DNA of 64,000 bases from Thauera aromatica K172. GTDB lineage: Bacteria > Pseudomonadota > Gammaproteobacteria > Burkholderiales > Rhodocyclaceae. The stretch is taken from contig NZ_CP028339.1 of the NCBI RefSeq assembly GCF_003030465.1, forward strand, positions 2,480,001 through 2,544,000. Direction: 5' to 3'. Positions 17,412 through 27,363 of the stretch are shown here, piece by piece. How positions within the stretch are numbered: position 1 is the first letter of the stretch; each line of letters begins with the position of its first letter. The notes below the pieces were generated by a model. It was not told the DNA's origin and did no database searches. It saw nothing but the letters and a program-made list of their open reading frames with translations. Made by a program: the position numbers and the translations under genes.

Positions 17412-20400
17412 CTATTGGGCCGGCGGCAATTGGGCCGGCGGCAGCTCGACGCTGCCGCGCTTGACGACCTGCGGGTCGGTCCAGGTGCCGGTAACTGCGT
17501 ATTCGAAGGCGAAGAGTTTTTCGATCGGGTCGCTGAGCACCTTCTGCGCCAGATAGGCCGCGACGCCGACCGCGGGATTCAGCAGCCCGGCCGCGGCGCC
17601 GATCGCGACCGACTCCGACAGGGTCGGCTGCACGAACACCCGCAGATCCTGGGTTTCCGCCACCAGATCGGCCGCGCCGCTCATCCTGATCCGCGCGGCC
17701 GGCCCGCGGATTTCAAGATCCTCGGTGCGCAACACCCCGGAAGCCATGTCGATGCTACCGGAAATGCGGTCGAAGGCGAATCCTTCCGAAAACACATCGC
17801 GAAAATCGAGCGTGATGCGGCGCGGCAGCGACTGCAGGCTGAGGATGCCGAGCAGGCGGCCGACACCGGGCTCGAGCTTGTTGAACTGGCCGGCGCCCGC
17901 CTCCAGAGTCAACCGGCCAGCCAGCGACGGATAGTCGATACGCGTCGGCGCCCCCCCCCAGCCGATGTCGCCGGCGAGCGTCGCCGATCCGCCGCGCACC
18001 ACATCGGGATAGCCCAGGCGGCGCGAAAAACGCCCGACATCGGCCGTTTCCAGGCTGAACGTCAGCTGCGTGCGCTGGCGCCCGGCCGCCTGCCACTGTC
18101 CCTTGCCCGCCAGCCGGCCATCGGGGTTGTCGAGCGCGAAGCGTTCGAGCTGCCACAGTCCGCCCCGGTTGCGGGCGAACACTTCGAGCCGCCCCAGTTC
18201 CAACCCACGCAGCCGGAAGCGCTCGGCGACCACATCCAGCGCCGGCAGCCGGCGCGGCGGAGTGTGGATTTCTCCGTCGCTATCGCGCTCTCCCACCGCC
18301 GGTTCACCCGGCTCGTCTTCGCTCCCTACGGACAAGTGCCGGAAGCGGGCGGACAAGGCGCCACCGCCCGCCCTGCGCCAGTCGAAATCGCCTTCGGCCA
18401 GGTCGCTGTCGAGCCGGGCCTTCCAGCCACCGGGATCAGCCACCGCACGCAGATCCACCGCCTTCAGACCGTGACCGAAGGCGAGAACCTCGTCGGCCGC
18501 CAAAGTGATGCCGGCCAGGGGCAGGCCACCCGCCGCTTCGACGGCGCCCCCGGCCTCCTCCGCACCCGCCTCGTCGGCGGCATCCTCTCCGTTTTCGAGC
18601 ACACGCCGCCAGGCATCGAAATCGAGCCGGTCGAGGACGGCGGCGATGCGCACCCCACGGGTCGAGGCCGGCACGGCATCGGCTGTCGCGCGGCCAAGCG
18701 CCACCCCTCCGGAGAGCGAGGCCCATGCTGCCGAGCTGCGCTGCAGCTCGGCCCGGGCGAGGGTGCCGAGCTGCAGCGTGACCGTGGTCGACGCCTGTCC
18801 TGCCGGATGATCGAACGTCAGCTGCAGCGGCCAGTTTTCCGTCCCCGACTTGTTCAGCGGCGCAGGCAGGCTGGAGGCCAGCCCCGCCAGATCGGAGCTG
18901 AACTCTCCCCGCGTGCCGCTCTTGCCGATGCGGATCACCGTCTTCCAGTCGAGGGTGCCGGAGAGGTTGTCGAGCACCGGCTGCACATAAGCGGCGCGCA
19001 ACGCCGAAACCGCCGCCTTGCCCTCGGCCTCGAAGCGCACCGTACCGTCGGCAACGGTGCGCGCGCCCACCCGCAGCGGATGGCCGAACAGTTGCGCGCG
19101 CGCTTCGGGTATCGACAGCGAATCGGCGGTAAAGCGCAGTCGTCCGCCGGCACCCTCCAGTGCCGGCAACCCGTCGATGAGCGAGATCCGATTGTCGGCA
19201 AAGCGGAATTCGCCTTCGATTCCGCTCGCGTCGATGTTGCGCAACGGCATCACCAGCTTCAGCGCCAGCTCCCCGCGCCCTTCGGCCTGCATGCCGTCGG
19301 TGAACCCGCCAATGCGCGCCGAGACCGGGCTCGCCGACACGAAGCGCAGGAATTCCGCGGTCGGACCTTGCGCCCGCCCGGTGATGGTCATGACCTCGCT
19401 GGGGCGCTGATCGAGCTCGGGGACGTCGACCCGCACATCGAGCAGATTCACCCCCAGGATGCGTCCCCGCTCGGCGTCGATCCGCATTCCCGGCCCTTCG
19501 AAGCGCAATTCGCCGTGGATGCCGTCGATCCGCGGCCACCCCGGGGCATAGTCCAGCACCCCGTCGGCCACCCGGACCGACACCAAGAACTGGCCCTCGC
19601 CGTTGCGGAAAGGGAAGTCCTCCAGGCGGCCGCGCAAGCGCAGCCGCGCCTCGGGCACCGCGGCCGCGAGAATCGCGTTGCGCACCCAGTCATGGGTATT
19701 GCGGTTGACCACGCGCGGCAGGTAGCGCCACACCGCAGTCCCGGCCGCACGGTCGAGGCGGGCCTGCAGGTCGATTTCCCCCGCGCCCCCGGCCTGCGGC
19801 CAGTAGCGTCCGGAGGCGCTGCCGGCGGCATCGGCGTTGTCGAATTCGGCGCGGTCGAGTGCGATCTCAAGCCGCCCCTCGCGTTCGAGCCAGCCTCCTT
19901 CGGCGCGCAGACGGTCGAACGCCAGACGCCCGCTTTCGAACACTTCAGGCAACTCCACATGGGCGCCCTGGCCGTCGACCCGGAAACGGCCACGACTCTG
20001 ATTCCCTTCGATCGTCCCCGCCAGCCCCCCCAAGCCCGGCAGGCCGTCGCGGGCGAACAAGCCGATGCCGGCGAAGCCAGTGGACAGGGTCCAGGCCTGC
20101 GGCGCAGCGGTCGTGCCCCGCCAGCTCAGGCGCAGGTCGCTCAAACGGCCCCGCGGCGCAAAGCCGGCGAGCCGCTCGCGCAGCGCCGCATCGAGCGGCA
20201 GATACGCGGCCAGCCCGGCCAGCGCGGCAAAATCCAGCTCCCCGGCAACCAGGCTTCCGCCCGCGGCAGCACCGTCGGGGGTGTGCTCCAGGCGCAGCTC
20301 GACATCCCCGGGCTCGAGCACCAGTCCGGCCTCGGCCTGCAGCGCCAGCCGGCGCGCGCGCAGCACGACCCCACGGGGCGCACGCTCGAAGGCGAGGCGG

Positions 20401-21296
20401 CCGTCGAGGCGGGCGACCGCGAGTTCGGGCAGATCCCCGGCAAGACGGGTACGGACATCGTCGAGGGCGAAATCGGCGGTCAGCGCGGTTTCGCCCTTGC
20501 CGTCGGAGTCGAGCCAGGCCCGCACGCTGCCGCGCCCGCTCACCGGCAGCGGGTAATCGACCCAGGGCCGCCAGCCGCCGAGCTCGGCCCGATCCAGGGC
20601 AAGATACAGCCGCCCGGCCGACGCCTGCAGTACCTCGGGATCGAAGCGCGCGAGCTCGCCGCGCAGCTCCAGCATCGATGCAAGCGCTTGCGGCGGCTGT
20701 GCGCGCAGAGCGAAACGGGCGGGGGCGGAACGCTGGTCGAGGCGGAACTCGACCTGTTCGAGTTCGAGTTCGGGCGCCGCCCGCATTTCGTCCGACCACC
20801 GCAGCCGGGCGCCATGAATGACGATCTGGCGCTGCGCCAGCAGCCACTGCAGACCGCCCCCCCGGTCCTCTCCCCCCTGCAGCGGCAGACCGGCAACGAA
20901 CAAGGCGCCGTCCCCGGCGCGTCGCGCGACCAGTTCCGGTGCGTCGATCTCGAGGCGATGGAAATAAGGCCGCAGGCGAAGCAGCGACGACCACGCCAGC
21001 GTGGCGTCGACCCTGGGCAAGGACAATGCCGGACGGCCTTCGGCGTCCGCGATGCGCAACCCGCTGAGTTGCAGCCGGGGGCGCCACCCCGCCCAATCCC
21101 CCTCGATCGCCGCGATCGACACCGGCAGGCCGAGCCCCGCGCTCGCCGCGGCCGCGATCCGTTCGCGAAACTCGCCCACCGCCGGCAGCAGCAGATGCCG
21201 GGTGACGAGCACCAGCACCGCGAATGCGAACCACAGCGTCACCGCTGCGCGCAGCCCCCACTTGCCCAGCAGGCGGACGCGCGCGCGCCACGGCAC
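17412..21296 (-). CDS. yhdP: AsmA-like membrane protein YhdP (TIGR02099)
   Basis: About 1294 residues. One N-terminal membrane helix (TLWFAFAVLVLVTRHLLLP) is followed by a long periplasmic beta-rich body and an AsmA-like C-terminal region, ending with VAAYLAQKVLSDPIEKLFAFEY. In enterobacteria YhdP forms a bridge that carries phospholipid to the outer membrane. The frame stays open to a GTG at 21488, but the extra N-terminus only translates the two 30-bp repeats there, so I place the start at GTG 21296. No good ribosome site is visible at either, and the start remains uncertain. Long frames on the opposite strand are composition artefacts. Confidence 0.88.
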   Translation of the reverse strand: MPWRARVRLLGKWGLRAAVTLWFAFAVLVLVTRHLLLPAVGEFRERIAAAASAGLGLPVSIAAIEGDWAGWRPRLQLSGLRIADAEGRPALSLPRVDATLAWSSLLRLRPYFHRLEIDAPELVARRAGDGALFVAGLPLQGGEDRGGGLQWLLAQRQIVIHGARLRWSDEMRAAPELELEQVEFRLDQRSAPARFALRAQPPQALASMLELRGELARFDPEVLQASAGRLYLALDRAELGGWRPWVDYPLPVSGRGSVRAWLDSDGKGETALTADFALDDVRTRLAGDLPELAVARLDGRLAFERAPRGVVLRARRLALQAEAGLVLEPGDVELRLEHTPDGAAAGGSLVAGELDFAALAGLAAYLPLDAALRERLAGFAPRGRLSDLRLSWRGTTAAPQAWTLSTGFAGIGLFARDGLPGLGGLAGTIEGNQSRGRFRVDGQGAHVELPEVFESGRLAFDRLRAEGGWLEREGRLEIALDRAEFDNADAAGSASGRYWPQAGGAGEIDLQARLDRAAGTAVWRYLPRVVNRNTHDWVRNAILAAAVPEARLRLRGRLEDFPFRNGEGQFLVSVRVADGVLDYAPGWPRIDGIHGELRFEGPGMRIDAERGRILGVNLLDVRVDVPELDQRPSEVMTITGRAQGPTAEFLRFVSASPVSARIGGFTDGMQAEGRGELALKLVMPLRNIDASGIEGEFRFADNRISLIDGLPALEGAGGRLRFTADSLSIPEARAQLFGHPLRVGARTVADGTVRFEAEGKAAVSALRAAYVQPVLDNLSGTLDWKTVIRIGKSGTRGEFSSDLAGLASSLPAPLNKSGTENWPLQLTFDHPAGQASTTVTLQLGTLARAELQRSSAAWASLSGGVALGRATADAVPASTRGVRIAAVLDRLDFDAWRRVLENGEDAADEAGAEEAGGAVEAAGGLPLAGITLAADEVLAFGHGLKAVDLRAVADPGGWKARLDSDLAEGDFDWRRAGGGALSARFRHLSVGSEDEPGEPAVGERDSDGEIHTPPRRLPALDVVAERFRLRGLELGRLEVFARNRGGLWQLERFALDNPDGRLAGKGQWQAAGRQRTQLTFSLETADVGRFSRRLGYPDVVRGGSATLAGDIGWGGAPTRIDYPSLAGRLTLEAGAGQFNKLEPGVGRLLGILSLQSLPRRITLDFRDVFSEGFAFDRISGSIDMASGVLRTEDLEIRGPAARIRMSGAADLVAETQDLRVFVQPTLSESVAIGAAAGLLNPAVGVAAYLAQKVLSDPIEKLFAFEYAVTGTWTDPQVVKRGSVELPPAQLPPAQ

Positions 21297-21360
21297 CCGC
21301 AGTGCGGATTCACGGCCTGAAGGGGCGGGACGGGGCGGGGCCAGAAGTTCGCTCGCAATC

Positions 21361-21420
21361 GGGTTCCCGGCCGAACCGGCCGGGACTCGGGGGTTTCCAG
21401 CCGAACCGGCCGGGACTCGG
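21361..21420. repeat. Two tandem 30-bp units, each a hairpin
   Basis: Units 21361-21390 and 21391-21420 match at 28 of 30 positions. Each carries the core CCGAACCGGCCGGGACTCGG; the left unit forms CCCGGCCG/CGGCCGGG with a three-base loop. In the yhdP frame they would read as a repeated ten-residue peptide rich in Ala, Gly and Pro. Confidence 0.8.
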
Positions 21421-21510
21421 GCCGGCGGGTGACGCGCGGTGCTCACTGCGGCACGCCAGGCTCCCCCACCGGGACATTCGATCGCCACGCCGACGGGCGG
21501 CGGGCACGGC

Positions 21511-21516
21511 TAGAAT
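21511..21516 (+). promoter_or_regulatory. -10 element of glnE
   Basis: GGCTAGAAT about 90 nt upstream of the glnE start. No clear -35 element. Confidence 0.4.
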
Positions 21517-21602
21517 GTGCTTTCTGCCCACGCGCGGCCGGATCATGGTCGATTCGGTCTGCATTCTACCAACGATCGCCACGCCCGCACCGGAGCCCGG
21601 CC

Positions 21603-24305
21603 ATGTCTTCCCCCTCCAGCGCACCCGACGAGGGCCTGCAGGCCATCTCCTGCGCGCGCCGCTTCTCGCGCTACCTCGCCCGCATGCTCGACAGCCAGCC
21701 CTGGCTGGCCGCGGCGCTCGCCGCCAGCATCGACGGCCCGCTCGCCGCAGAGCAGATGCAGCGCTTCGTCGCCGCCCGCGAAGCGGCGTCCGGCAGCGCC
21801 GAGGCCGCATTGCGCCCGGTGCTGCGGCAGTTGCGGATCTGGGTGCTGTGCCATCTGGTCGTGCGCGATCTCGTCCGGGGAGCGTCCCTCGACGAAGTCA
21901 CCGAGACCATGACCGTGCTCGCCGAAGTCGCGGTGCGCCATGCCCACCAGGTGCTGCGCACCGCACTCGTGCAGCGCTACGGCCAGCCGCTGTCGCCCAC
22001 CGGCTGGGAACAGGAACTGCTGGTGATCGGCATGGGCAAGCTCGGCGGGCGCGAGCTCAACGTCTCCTCCGACATCGACCTGATCTTCGTCTACCCCGAA
22101 GACGGCGACACCGGCGGCGCCAAGGTCATCAGCAACTTCGAATTCTTCGAGCGCCTGGGCAAGCAGCTGATCCAGGCCCTGGCCGAAATCACCGAACACG
22201 GCCAGGTCTTCCGCGTCGACATGCGCCTGCGCCCGAACGGCGACTCCGGCCCGCTGGTGTGCAGCTTCGACATGCTCGAGAACTACTTCATGACCCAGGG
22301 CCGCGAATGGGAGCGTTACGCCTGGATCAAGGCCCGGGTGCTGCAGGGCGAGCGCTGGACCGAACTGCAGAACATCGCCCGCCCCTTCGTGTTCCGCAAA
22401 TACCTCGACTTCGGCGCGATCAACGCGATGCGCAGCCTGCACGCACAGATCCGCCGCGAAGTCACGCGCCGCGACCGCATCAACAACATCAAGCTCGGCC
22501 CGGGGGGCATCCGCGAGATCGAGTTCCTCGCCCAGGTCTTCCAGCTCATCCGCGGCGGCCGCGACACCGCCTTGCAGGTGCGGCCGACGCTGAAGGCGCT
22601 CGCCCTGCTGCCCGAACGCAGCATCCTGGACGCCGAAACCGTGGCCGAATTGTCCGCCGCCTACGAATTCCTGCGCCGGCTGGAACACCGCCTGCAATAT
22701 CTCGACGACGCCCAGACCCACGACCTGCCCGCCAGCGACCACGACCAGGCGCTGATCGCCGAAGCGATGGGCTTTGCCGACTACCCCGCGCTGCTCGCCA
22801 CGCTCGAAGCCCATCGCACGCGGGTGAGCCATCATTTCGACTGCGTCTTCGGCGACCCTTCGGAGGAGGACCACAGCCTGGACGCCACCTGGGCACATGC
22901 CGAAGATCTCGACAGCGTCGTCCCCGCGCTCGGCGAACTGGGCTACCGCCACCCCCGGGCCGGCGCCGAGCGCCTCGCCGCGATCCACGCCAGCCCGCGC
23001 TACCGCCAGCTGCCGAACAACATCAAGAGCCGCTTCGATGCGCTGATGCCGCGCCTGATCGAGGCCGCTGCCGGCACTCCGGGACCAGACGACACCCTGG
23101 CGCGCTGCCTCGACCTGATGGAGGCGATCGGCCGTCGCGGCGCCTACCTCGCCCTCCTCCAGCAATATCCGCAGGCCTTGCGCCGGGTCGCCGACCTGAT
23201 GGGCGCATCGCGCTGGGGGGCACAGTTCCTTGCCCGCCATCCGATCCTGCTCGACGAGATGCTCGATGCCCGCAACCTCGAGGCCCCCCCCGACTGGCCG
23301 GCCTTCCGCGCCAGCCTGGGAGCGGAAATGGATGCGCTCGAACCCGACATGGAACGCCAGATGGACCTGATGCGCGAACGCCACCACGCCCAGGTGTTCC
23401 GCCTGCTGACCCAGGACCTCGCCGGCCTGCTGACGGTGGAAAAGCTCGCCGACCACCTCTCGGAGCTGGCCGACCTGATGCTCGACCTGACCGTGCCGCT
23501 GTGCTGGCGCAAAATCAAGATCCGCCATCGCGACACGCCACGCTTCGCCGTGATCAGCTACGGCAAGCTCGGCGGCAAGGAGCTGGGCTACGCTTCGGAT
23601 CTCGACATCGTCTTCCTCTACGACGACGACGCGCCCGAAGCGCCCGAGGTCTATACCCGCCTGGCACAGCGCACCAACACCTGGCTCTCCAGCCAGACCG
23701 CCGCTGGGCAGCTGTTCGAGACCGACCTGCGCCTGCGCCCCAACGGCGAATCGGGGCTGATCGCCACCTCGCTCGAGTCCTTCCGCAAATACCAGCTCGA
23801 ATCGGCCTGGGTGTGGGAACATCAGGCCCTCACCCGGGCGCGCTTTTCCGCCGGCGAGCGCGCGATCGGCGAGGCCTTCGAGCGCATCCGCGACGAAGTC
23901 CTGCGCCTGCCGCGCGAGCTCGACGCCCTGCGCGCCGAAGTGCTGGCGATGCGCCAGAAGATGCGCGACGCCCACGGCGGCAAGAGCGCCCTGTTCGATC
24001 TCAAACACGACCCCGGCGGCCTCATCGACGTCGAGTTTCTGATCCAGTACCTGGTGCTCGGCCACGCCCACGCCCATCCCCAACTCACCGGCAACCTCGG
24101 CAACATCGCCTTGCTGCGCATCGCCGGCGAGCTCGGCCTGATCCCCCCCGCGCTCGCCGCCGCCTGCGCCGACAGCTATCGCGAGCTGCGCCGCCTGCAG
24201 CACCGCCAGCGTCTCAACGACCGCCCCTCGCGCGTCGATCCGGACGAAGCCGGACGCGCCCGGCAGCCGGTGCTGGCCTTGTGGGAGAGCGTATTCGGAA
24301 CCTGA
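21603..24305 (+). CDS. glnE: Glutamine synthetase adenylyltransferase/adenylyl-removing enzyme
   Basis: A 900-residue bifunctional enzyme that switches glutamine synthetase by adding or removing AMP in response to PII. Two nucleotidyltransferase domains are seen: the first with GMGKLGGRELNVSSDIDLIF near residue 145, the second with SYGKLGGKELGYASDLDIVF near residue 655. Each is followed by a helical GlnD-PII uridylylase-like region. ATG 21603 (MSSPSSAPDEGLQ) fits the family. Transcription likely starts near the TAGAAT at 21511. A long second open frame overlapping it is a GC artefact. Confidence 0.97.
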   Translation: MSSPSSAPDEGLQAISCARRFSRYLARMLDSQPWLAAALAASIDGPLAAEQMQRFVAAREAASGSAEAALRPVLRQLRIWVLCHLVVRDLVRGASLDEVTETMTVLAEVAVRHAHQVLRTALVQRYGQPLSPTGWEQELLVIGMGKLGGRELNVSSDIDLIFVYPEDGDTGGAKVISNFEFFERLGKQLIQALAEITEHGQVFRVDMRLRPNGDSGPLVCSFDMLENYFMTQGREWERYAWIKARVLQGERWTELQNIARPFVFRKYLDFGAINAMRSLHAQIRREVTRRDRINNIKLGPGGIREIEFLAQVFQLIRGGRDTALQVRPTLKALALLPERSILDAETVAELSAAYEFLRRLEHRLQYLDDAQTHDLPASDHDQALIAEAMGFADYPALLATLEAHRTRVSHHFDCVFGDPSEEDHSLDATWAHAEDLDSVVPALGELGYRHPRAGAERLAAIHASPRYRQLPNNIKSRFDALMPRLIEAAAGTPGPDDTLARCLDLMEAIGRRGAYLALLQQYPQALRRVADLMGASRWGAQFLARHPILLDEMLDARNLEAPPDWPAFRASLGAEMDALEPDMERQMDLMRERHHAQVFRLLTQDLAGLLTVEKLADHLSELADLMLDLTVPLCWRKIKIRHRDTPRFAVISYGKLGGKELGYASDLDIVFLYDDDAPEAPEVYTRLAQRTNTWLSSQTAAGQLFETDLRLRPNGESGLIATSLESFRKYQLESAWVWEHQALTRARFSAGERAIGEAFERIRDEVLRLPRELDALRAEVLAMRQKMRDAHGGKSALFDLKHDPGGLIDVEFLIQYLVLGHAHAHPQLTGNLGNIALLRIAGELGLIPPALAAACADSYRELRRLQHRQRLNDRPSRVDPDEAGRARQPVLALWESVFGT

Positions 24306-24363
24306 GCGCCCGGCGGCATCCCCCTGCCACGGCGGCGACCATGACGGTCGGCTTCGCAGCAAC

Positions 24364-24369
24364 TAGAAT
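24364..24369 (+). promoter_or_regulatory. -10 element of the CYTH-CHAD gene
   Basis: ACTAGAATT 41 nt before the start codon; no clear -35. Confidence 0.35.
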
Positions 24370-24409
24370 TCAGCGGCCTTCCCCGTCACGGTCCGCCATC
24401 CAGGTTCCC

Positions 24410-25942
24410 ATGAGCTGCGAAATCGAACTCAAGCTTGCCCTGCCGCACGACGCCTTGCCGGCATTGCGCCGCCATCTTCGGGCAGCGCCGGCAACCCGCC
24501 TCGGCAACGCCGTCACCCTCGACAACACCTACTACGACACCCCGGCGCTGCAGCTCAAGGCACACAAGGTCGCCGTACGCATCCGCCGCCAAGGTCGGCG
24601 CACCTTGCAGACCGTCAAATGCGCGACACTCTCCAGCGGCGGCTTGTCGCAGCGCCCGGAATGGGAGCAGGACCATGACGGAGCGTTCGATTTTTCCGCC
24701 GTCGACGATCCCGCGACACGCCGCCTGCTCGAGCGTCACCGCGACGCCCTGGTGCCGGTCTTCACCACCCGCTTCCGCCGCGAAACCTGGCGCCATTCCC
24801 CCCGCGAAGGGCTCGCCATCCTGCTGATGATCGACACCGGGGAAGTCGTCCTGAGCACCCCCGAAGGGGTCGAGCGCCGGGCGCCGATCTGCGAGCTGGA
24901 ACTGGAACTCGAACAGGGCCAGCCTGCCGATCTGCTCGAACTCGCCTGCGCGCTGGCACAGGATCTGCCGCTGATGCCGGCCGACCTTTCCAAAGCCGAG
25001 CGCGGCTACCGCCTGTTTCGCGATGCACCACCGCCCGCCCCCTGCCGCAGCGAGCCTTCCACCATCGCCGCCGGCGACAGCCTGATCGGCGCCTTCCGCA
25101 ACCTGGCGCTGGCCTGCGTGCGCCAGTGGCAGGCCAACGCCACGGCAGCGTCCGCCCACACTTCCCCGGATGAGATCCTCTCCGAGTGCATCCATCAATT
25201 GCGGGTCTCGCAGCGCCGCCTGCGTGCCCTGCTCAAAATCTTTGCTCCCGCCCTGCCGGCCGGCTTCGTCGCCACCTGGAACGCCCGCCTCCGTGACAAT
25301 GCCAACCGCTTCGGCGATGCCCGCGACCTCGACGTGTTCTGCGCCGAACTGCTCGCAACGGTCCGCACCGAAGGGCTGGCCGACGCCGACGCCATGGCGC
25401 TGCTGACGAGGACCGCGGAAAACGCACGGATCGATGCACGGCACCGCAGCGCCCACGCGCTCGACATCGCCGCCCAGGGCCGGCTGCTGCTCGAATTCAC
25501 CCTTGCCCTGGAGCGGCTGGCAAGCAACAGCCTGCTCGAGGCGGCCGATCTGCGCACCTTCGCCCGCCTGCGCCTGGAGCGCCTGCGCAAACGCGGACGA
25601 CGGCAGCTCGACGCCGCCGCCACCCGCGAGCCCGCCGCCCTTCACGCGCTGCGGATCGGTTTCAAGCAGTTGCGCTACGGCGTCGAATTCTTCGCCCCGC
25701 TGTTTCCGGCCAAGGTGGTCAAGCGCTACCAGGAGCGACTTGCGTGCGCCCAGACCACGCTCGGTTTCTTGCAAGACGTCGATACCGCCCGCGCCCGGCT
25801 CGCGCAATGGACCGCAGCCCAGCCGGCGATCGCCCCCGCCGCCGCGTTCGTGCTCGGCTGGCATGCCCCGCGCTACACTCGCCTGCGCGAGCGGGTGATC
25901 CGCAACTGCCACCCTCTGGTGCATGGGCGCAGGCCATGGTGA
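24410..25942 (+). CDS. CYTH and CHAD domain protein (YgiF-like, inorganic triphosphatase)
   Basis: A 510-residue protein with two domains. The N-terminal CYTH domain (residues 1-200) begins with the ExExK signature (CEIELKLAL) and probably hydrolyses tripolyphosphate. The C-terminal CHAD domain (about 225-500) has paired histidine-containing helices, such as CIHQLRVSQRRLRALLK and ALHALRIGFKQLRYGVEFF, and is known to bind polyphosphate. The start ATG 24410 gives the conserved N-terminus. sixA follows 106 nt later, a pairing often seen with CHAD proteins. Confidence 0.92.
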   Translation: MSCEIELKLALPHDALPALRRHLRAAPATRLGNAVTLDNTYYDTPALQLKAHKVAVRIRRQGRRTLQTVKCATLSSGGLSQRPEWEQDHDGAFDFSAVDDPATRRLLERHRDALVPVFTTRFRRETWRHSPREGLAILLMIDTGEVVLSTPEGVERRAPICELELELEQGQPADLLELACALAQDLPLMPADLSKAERGYRLFRDAPPPAPCRSEPSTIAAGDSLIGAFRNLALACVRQWQANATAASAHTSPDEILSECIHQLRVSQRRLRALLKIFAPALPAGFVATWNARLRDNANRFGDARDLDVFCAELLATVRTEGLADADAMALLTRTAENARIDARHRSAHALDIAAQGRLLLEFTLALERLASNSLLEAADLRTFARLRLERLRKRGRRQLDAAATREPAALHALRIGFKQLRYGVEFFAPLFPAKVVKRYQERLACAQTTLGFLQDVDTARARLAQWTAAQPAIAPAAAFVLGWHAPRYTRLRERVIRNCHPLVHGRRPW

Positions 25943-26048
25943 AGCCGTCCGGCACCTGCGTACAGCGGCCGTCATCCCCTGGCAACACGAAGCGCCGATA
26001 ATCCTGGCCCCGATGATGCCGGCCCTTGCCCCCGGGGAGAACTGCGAC

Positions 26049-26501
26049 ATGAACCTGCTGCTCTGGCGCCACGCGGAAGCCGCCGATGGCCTCCCCGACC
26101 ACACCCGCCCACTCACCGCCCGCGGCCTCGAGCAGGCCCGGCGCATGGCACACTGGATCGAAGCCCACCGCCCCAAGGATCTACGGGTGCTGGCGAGCCC
26201 GAGCCTGCGCACGCGCCAGACCGCGTCGGCGCTCACCGACGATTTCCGCATCGTGGCCGGACTCGGCCCGGACGGCAGCGTCGCCGACCTGCTCGCGGCC
26301 AGCGGCTGGCCCGATGCCAGCGGCGCCACCCTGGTCATCGGTCATCAGCCCGCACTCGGCCGCCTCGCCGCGCTGCTGCTGTCCGGCACCGAAGCCGACT
26401 GGACGATCAAGAAGGGAGCCTTGTGGTGGTTCACCAACCGCGTCCGGGAAGGCGAAACCCAGACCGTGCTGCGCGCGGCGATCCCTTCCGACCTTCTGTA
26501 G
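26049..26501 (+). CDS. sixA: Phosphohistidine phosphatase SixA
   Basis: A 150-residue histidine phosphatase. The N-terminal LLLWRHAEAADG holds the catalytic RHG-type histidine (here RHA) and the second histidine is in VIGHQPALGRLAA. SixA removes phosphate from histidine in phosphorelay or nitrogen-PTS proteins; the actual substrate here is not known. The ATG at 26049 fits the family start; longer frames upstream add non-conserved residues. Confidence 0.9.
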   Translation: MNLLLWRHAEAADGLPDHTRPLTARGLEQARRMAHWIEAHRPKDLRVLASPSLRTRQTASALTDDFRIVAGLGPDGSVADLLAASGWPDASGATLVIGHQPALGRLAALLLSGTEADWTIKKGALWWFTNRVREGETQTVLRAAIPSDLL

Positions 26502-26624
26502 CGCGCGCCTCCCCCGCAGGCGCGGAGCGGGTGAATTCCTGCCCCCGCAATTGGTCTCATGGCCCGGAGGTGGCTTCCGGAACCTCTCGTCCGAGCCCCC
26601 GCGAAGCCCCCCCGAAGCTGCCGC

Positions 26625-26652
26625 TTGTGCTTTCCAGTGCAATGCGTAAGAT
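26625..26652 (+). promoter_or_regulatory. Candidate promoter of the DUF2062 gene
   Basis: TTGTGC (26625-26630) and TAAGAT (26647-26652) with a 16-nt spacer, 25 nt before the start codon. Confidence 0.45.
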
Positions 26653-26676
26653 GCCCTCTTCGGTCCGGAACGGAAC

Positions 26677-27252
26677 ATGCTCGAACGCTTCTTGCCCTCC
26701 CACGACGCCATCAAGCGCAGCCGCCTGCTGCGTTGGCTCGGGCCACGCATTCACGACCCGCTGCTGTGGCACATCAATCGCCGCACAGTCGCACGCGGCG
26801 TTGCCATGGGGGTGTTCTTCGGGCTGATGATCCCAATCGCGCAGATCCCCGCAGCCGCCATGGCTTCACTGCTGCTGCGCGGCAACCTGTGGATCGCCGC
26901 CGTCTCCACCCTGATCAGCAATCCCCTGACCTACGGCCCCCTTTATTACTTGGCCTATCGGCTCGGAGCCGGCGTGATCGGCACGCGCACACCGCCCGAC
27001 CTCACTCCCAGCGACATCGAGGCGCCGGTCCGCATGATCGACTCGCTCGCCCAAGCCTGGGTCTGGGTCACCGGGATCGGCCAGCCCCTGCTCGTCGGAA
27101 TGCTGATCATGGCCGTCACCGGTGCGACCCTCGGTTACTGGGGCACTCAGCTGTTCTGGCGCATCAAGGTGGCGAACAAGCGGCGCCACGCCCGCCGTAA
27201 CCGGCAATCGCGGCCCAAGGTCATTCCCCCCGGGCCGCTCGGCAGCCGCTGA
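26677..27252 (+). CDS. DUF2062 membrane protein
   Basis: A 191-residue inner-membrane protein. After a basic N-terminus, hydrophobic stretches at about residues 45-65 (GVAMGVFFGLMIPIAQIP), 70-100 (LLRGNLWIAAVSTLISNPL) and 125-165 fit the DUF2062 family (YcjF-unrelated). The family-typical NPLTYGPLYYLAYRLG is present. The C-terminus is strongly basic (NKRRHARRNRQSRPK), probably cytoplasmic. Function is unknown. A promoter-like pair lies just upstream, so it may be expressed separately from sixA. Confidence 0.85.
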   Translation: MLERFLPSHDAIKRSRLLRWLGPRIHDPLLWHINRRTVARGVAMGVFFGLMIPIAQIPAAAMASLLLRGNLWIAAVSTLISNPLTYGPLYYLAYRLGAGVIGTRTPPDLTPSDIEAPVRMIDSLAQAWVWVTGIGQPLLVGMLIMAVTGATLGYWGTQLFWRIKVANKRRHARRNRQSRPKVIPPGPLGSR

Positions 27253-27363
27253 TCCGCCACCCGGCGGGCACGGGACGGGCAGCGCGACGGATCGATTCAC
27301 ACAAGCGCGGAACGCAGGCGTATCCTTCGTCCCCTGCCCATTCCGACTGAAGCAAGCACGGTA

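Larger units (their letters stand above)
21297..21602. other. Divergent gap between yhdP and glnE
   Basis: About 300 nt with the 30-bp tandem repeat (21361-21420) and the TAGAAT element of glnE. If yhdP really starts at 21488 the repeats would be inside that gene. Confidence 0.5.

Noticed and set aside
17067-21320. Very long open frame (over 1400 codons) on the plus strand opposite yhdP
   Set aside because: It mirrors the yhdP codon pattern in GC-rich DNA. The translation is rich in Arg, Gln and Pro with no domain, and yhdP on the other strand has clear family features.
21543-24362. Long minus-strand frame opposite glnE
   Set aside because: Composition artefact with no recognisable domain; glnE has both catalytic motifs.
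21224-24409. Stop-free frame across glnE that joins the CYTH-CHAD gene
   Set aside because: A frame-shifted reading of glnE that is Arg/Pro-rich. The true CYTH start at 24410 has the ExExK signature.
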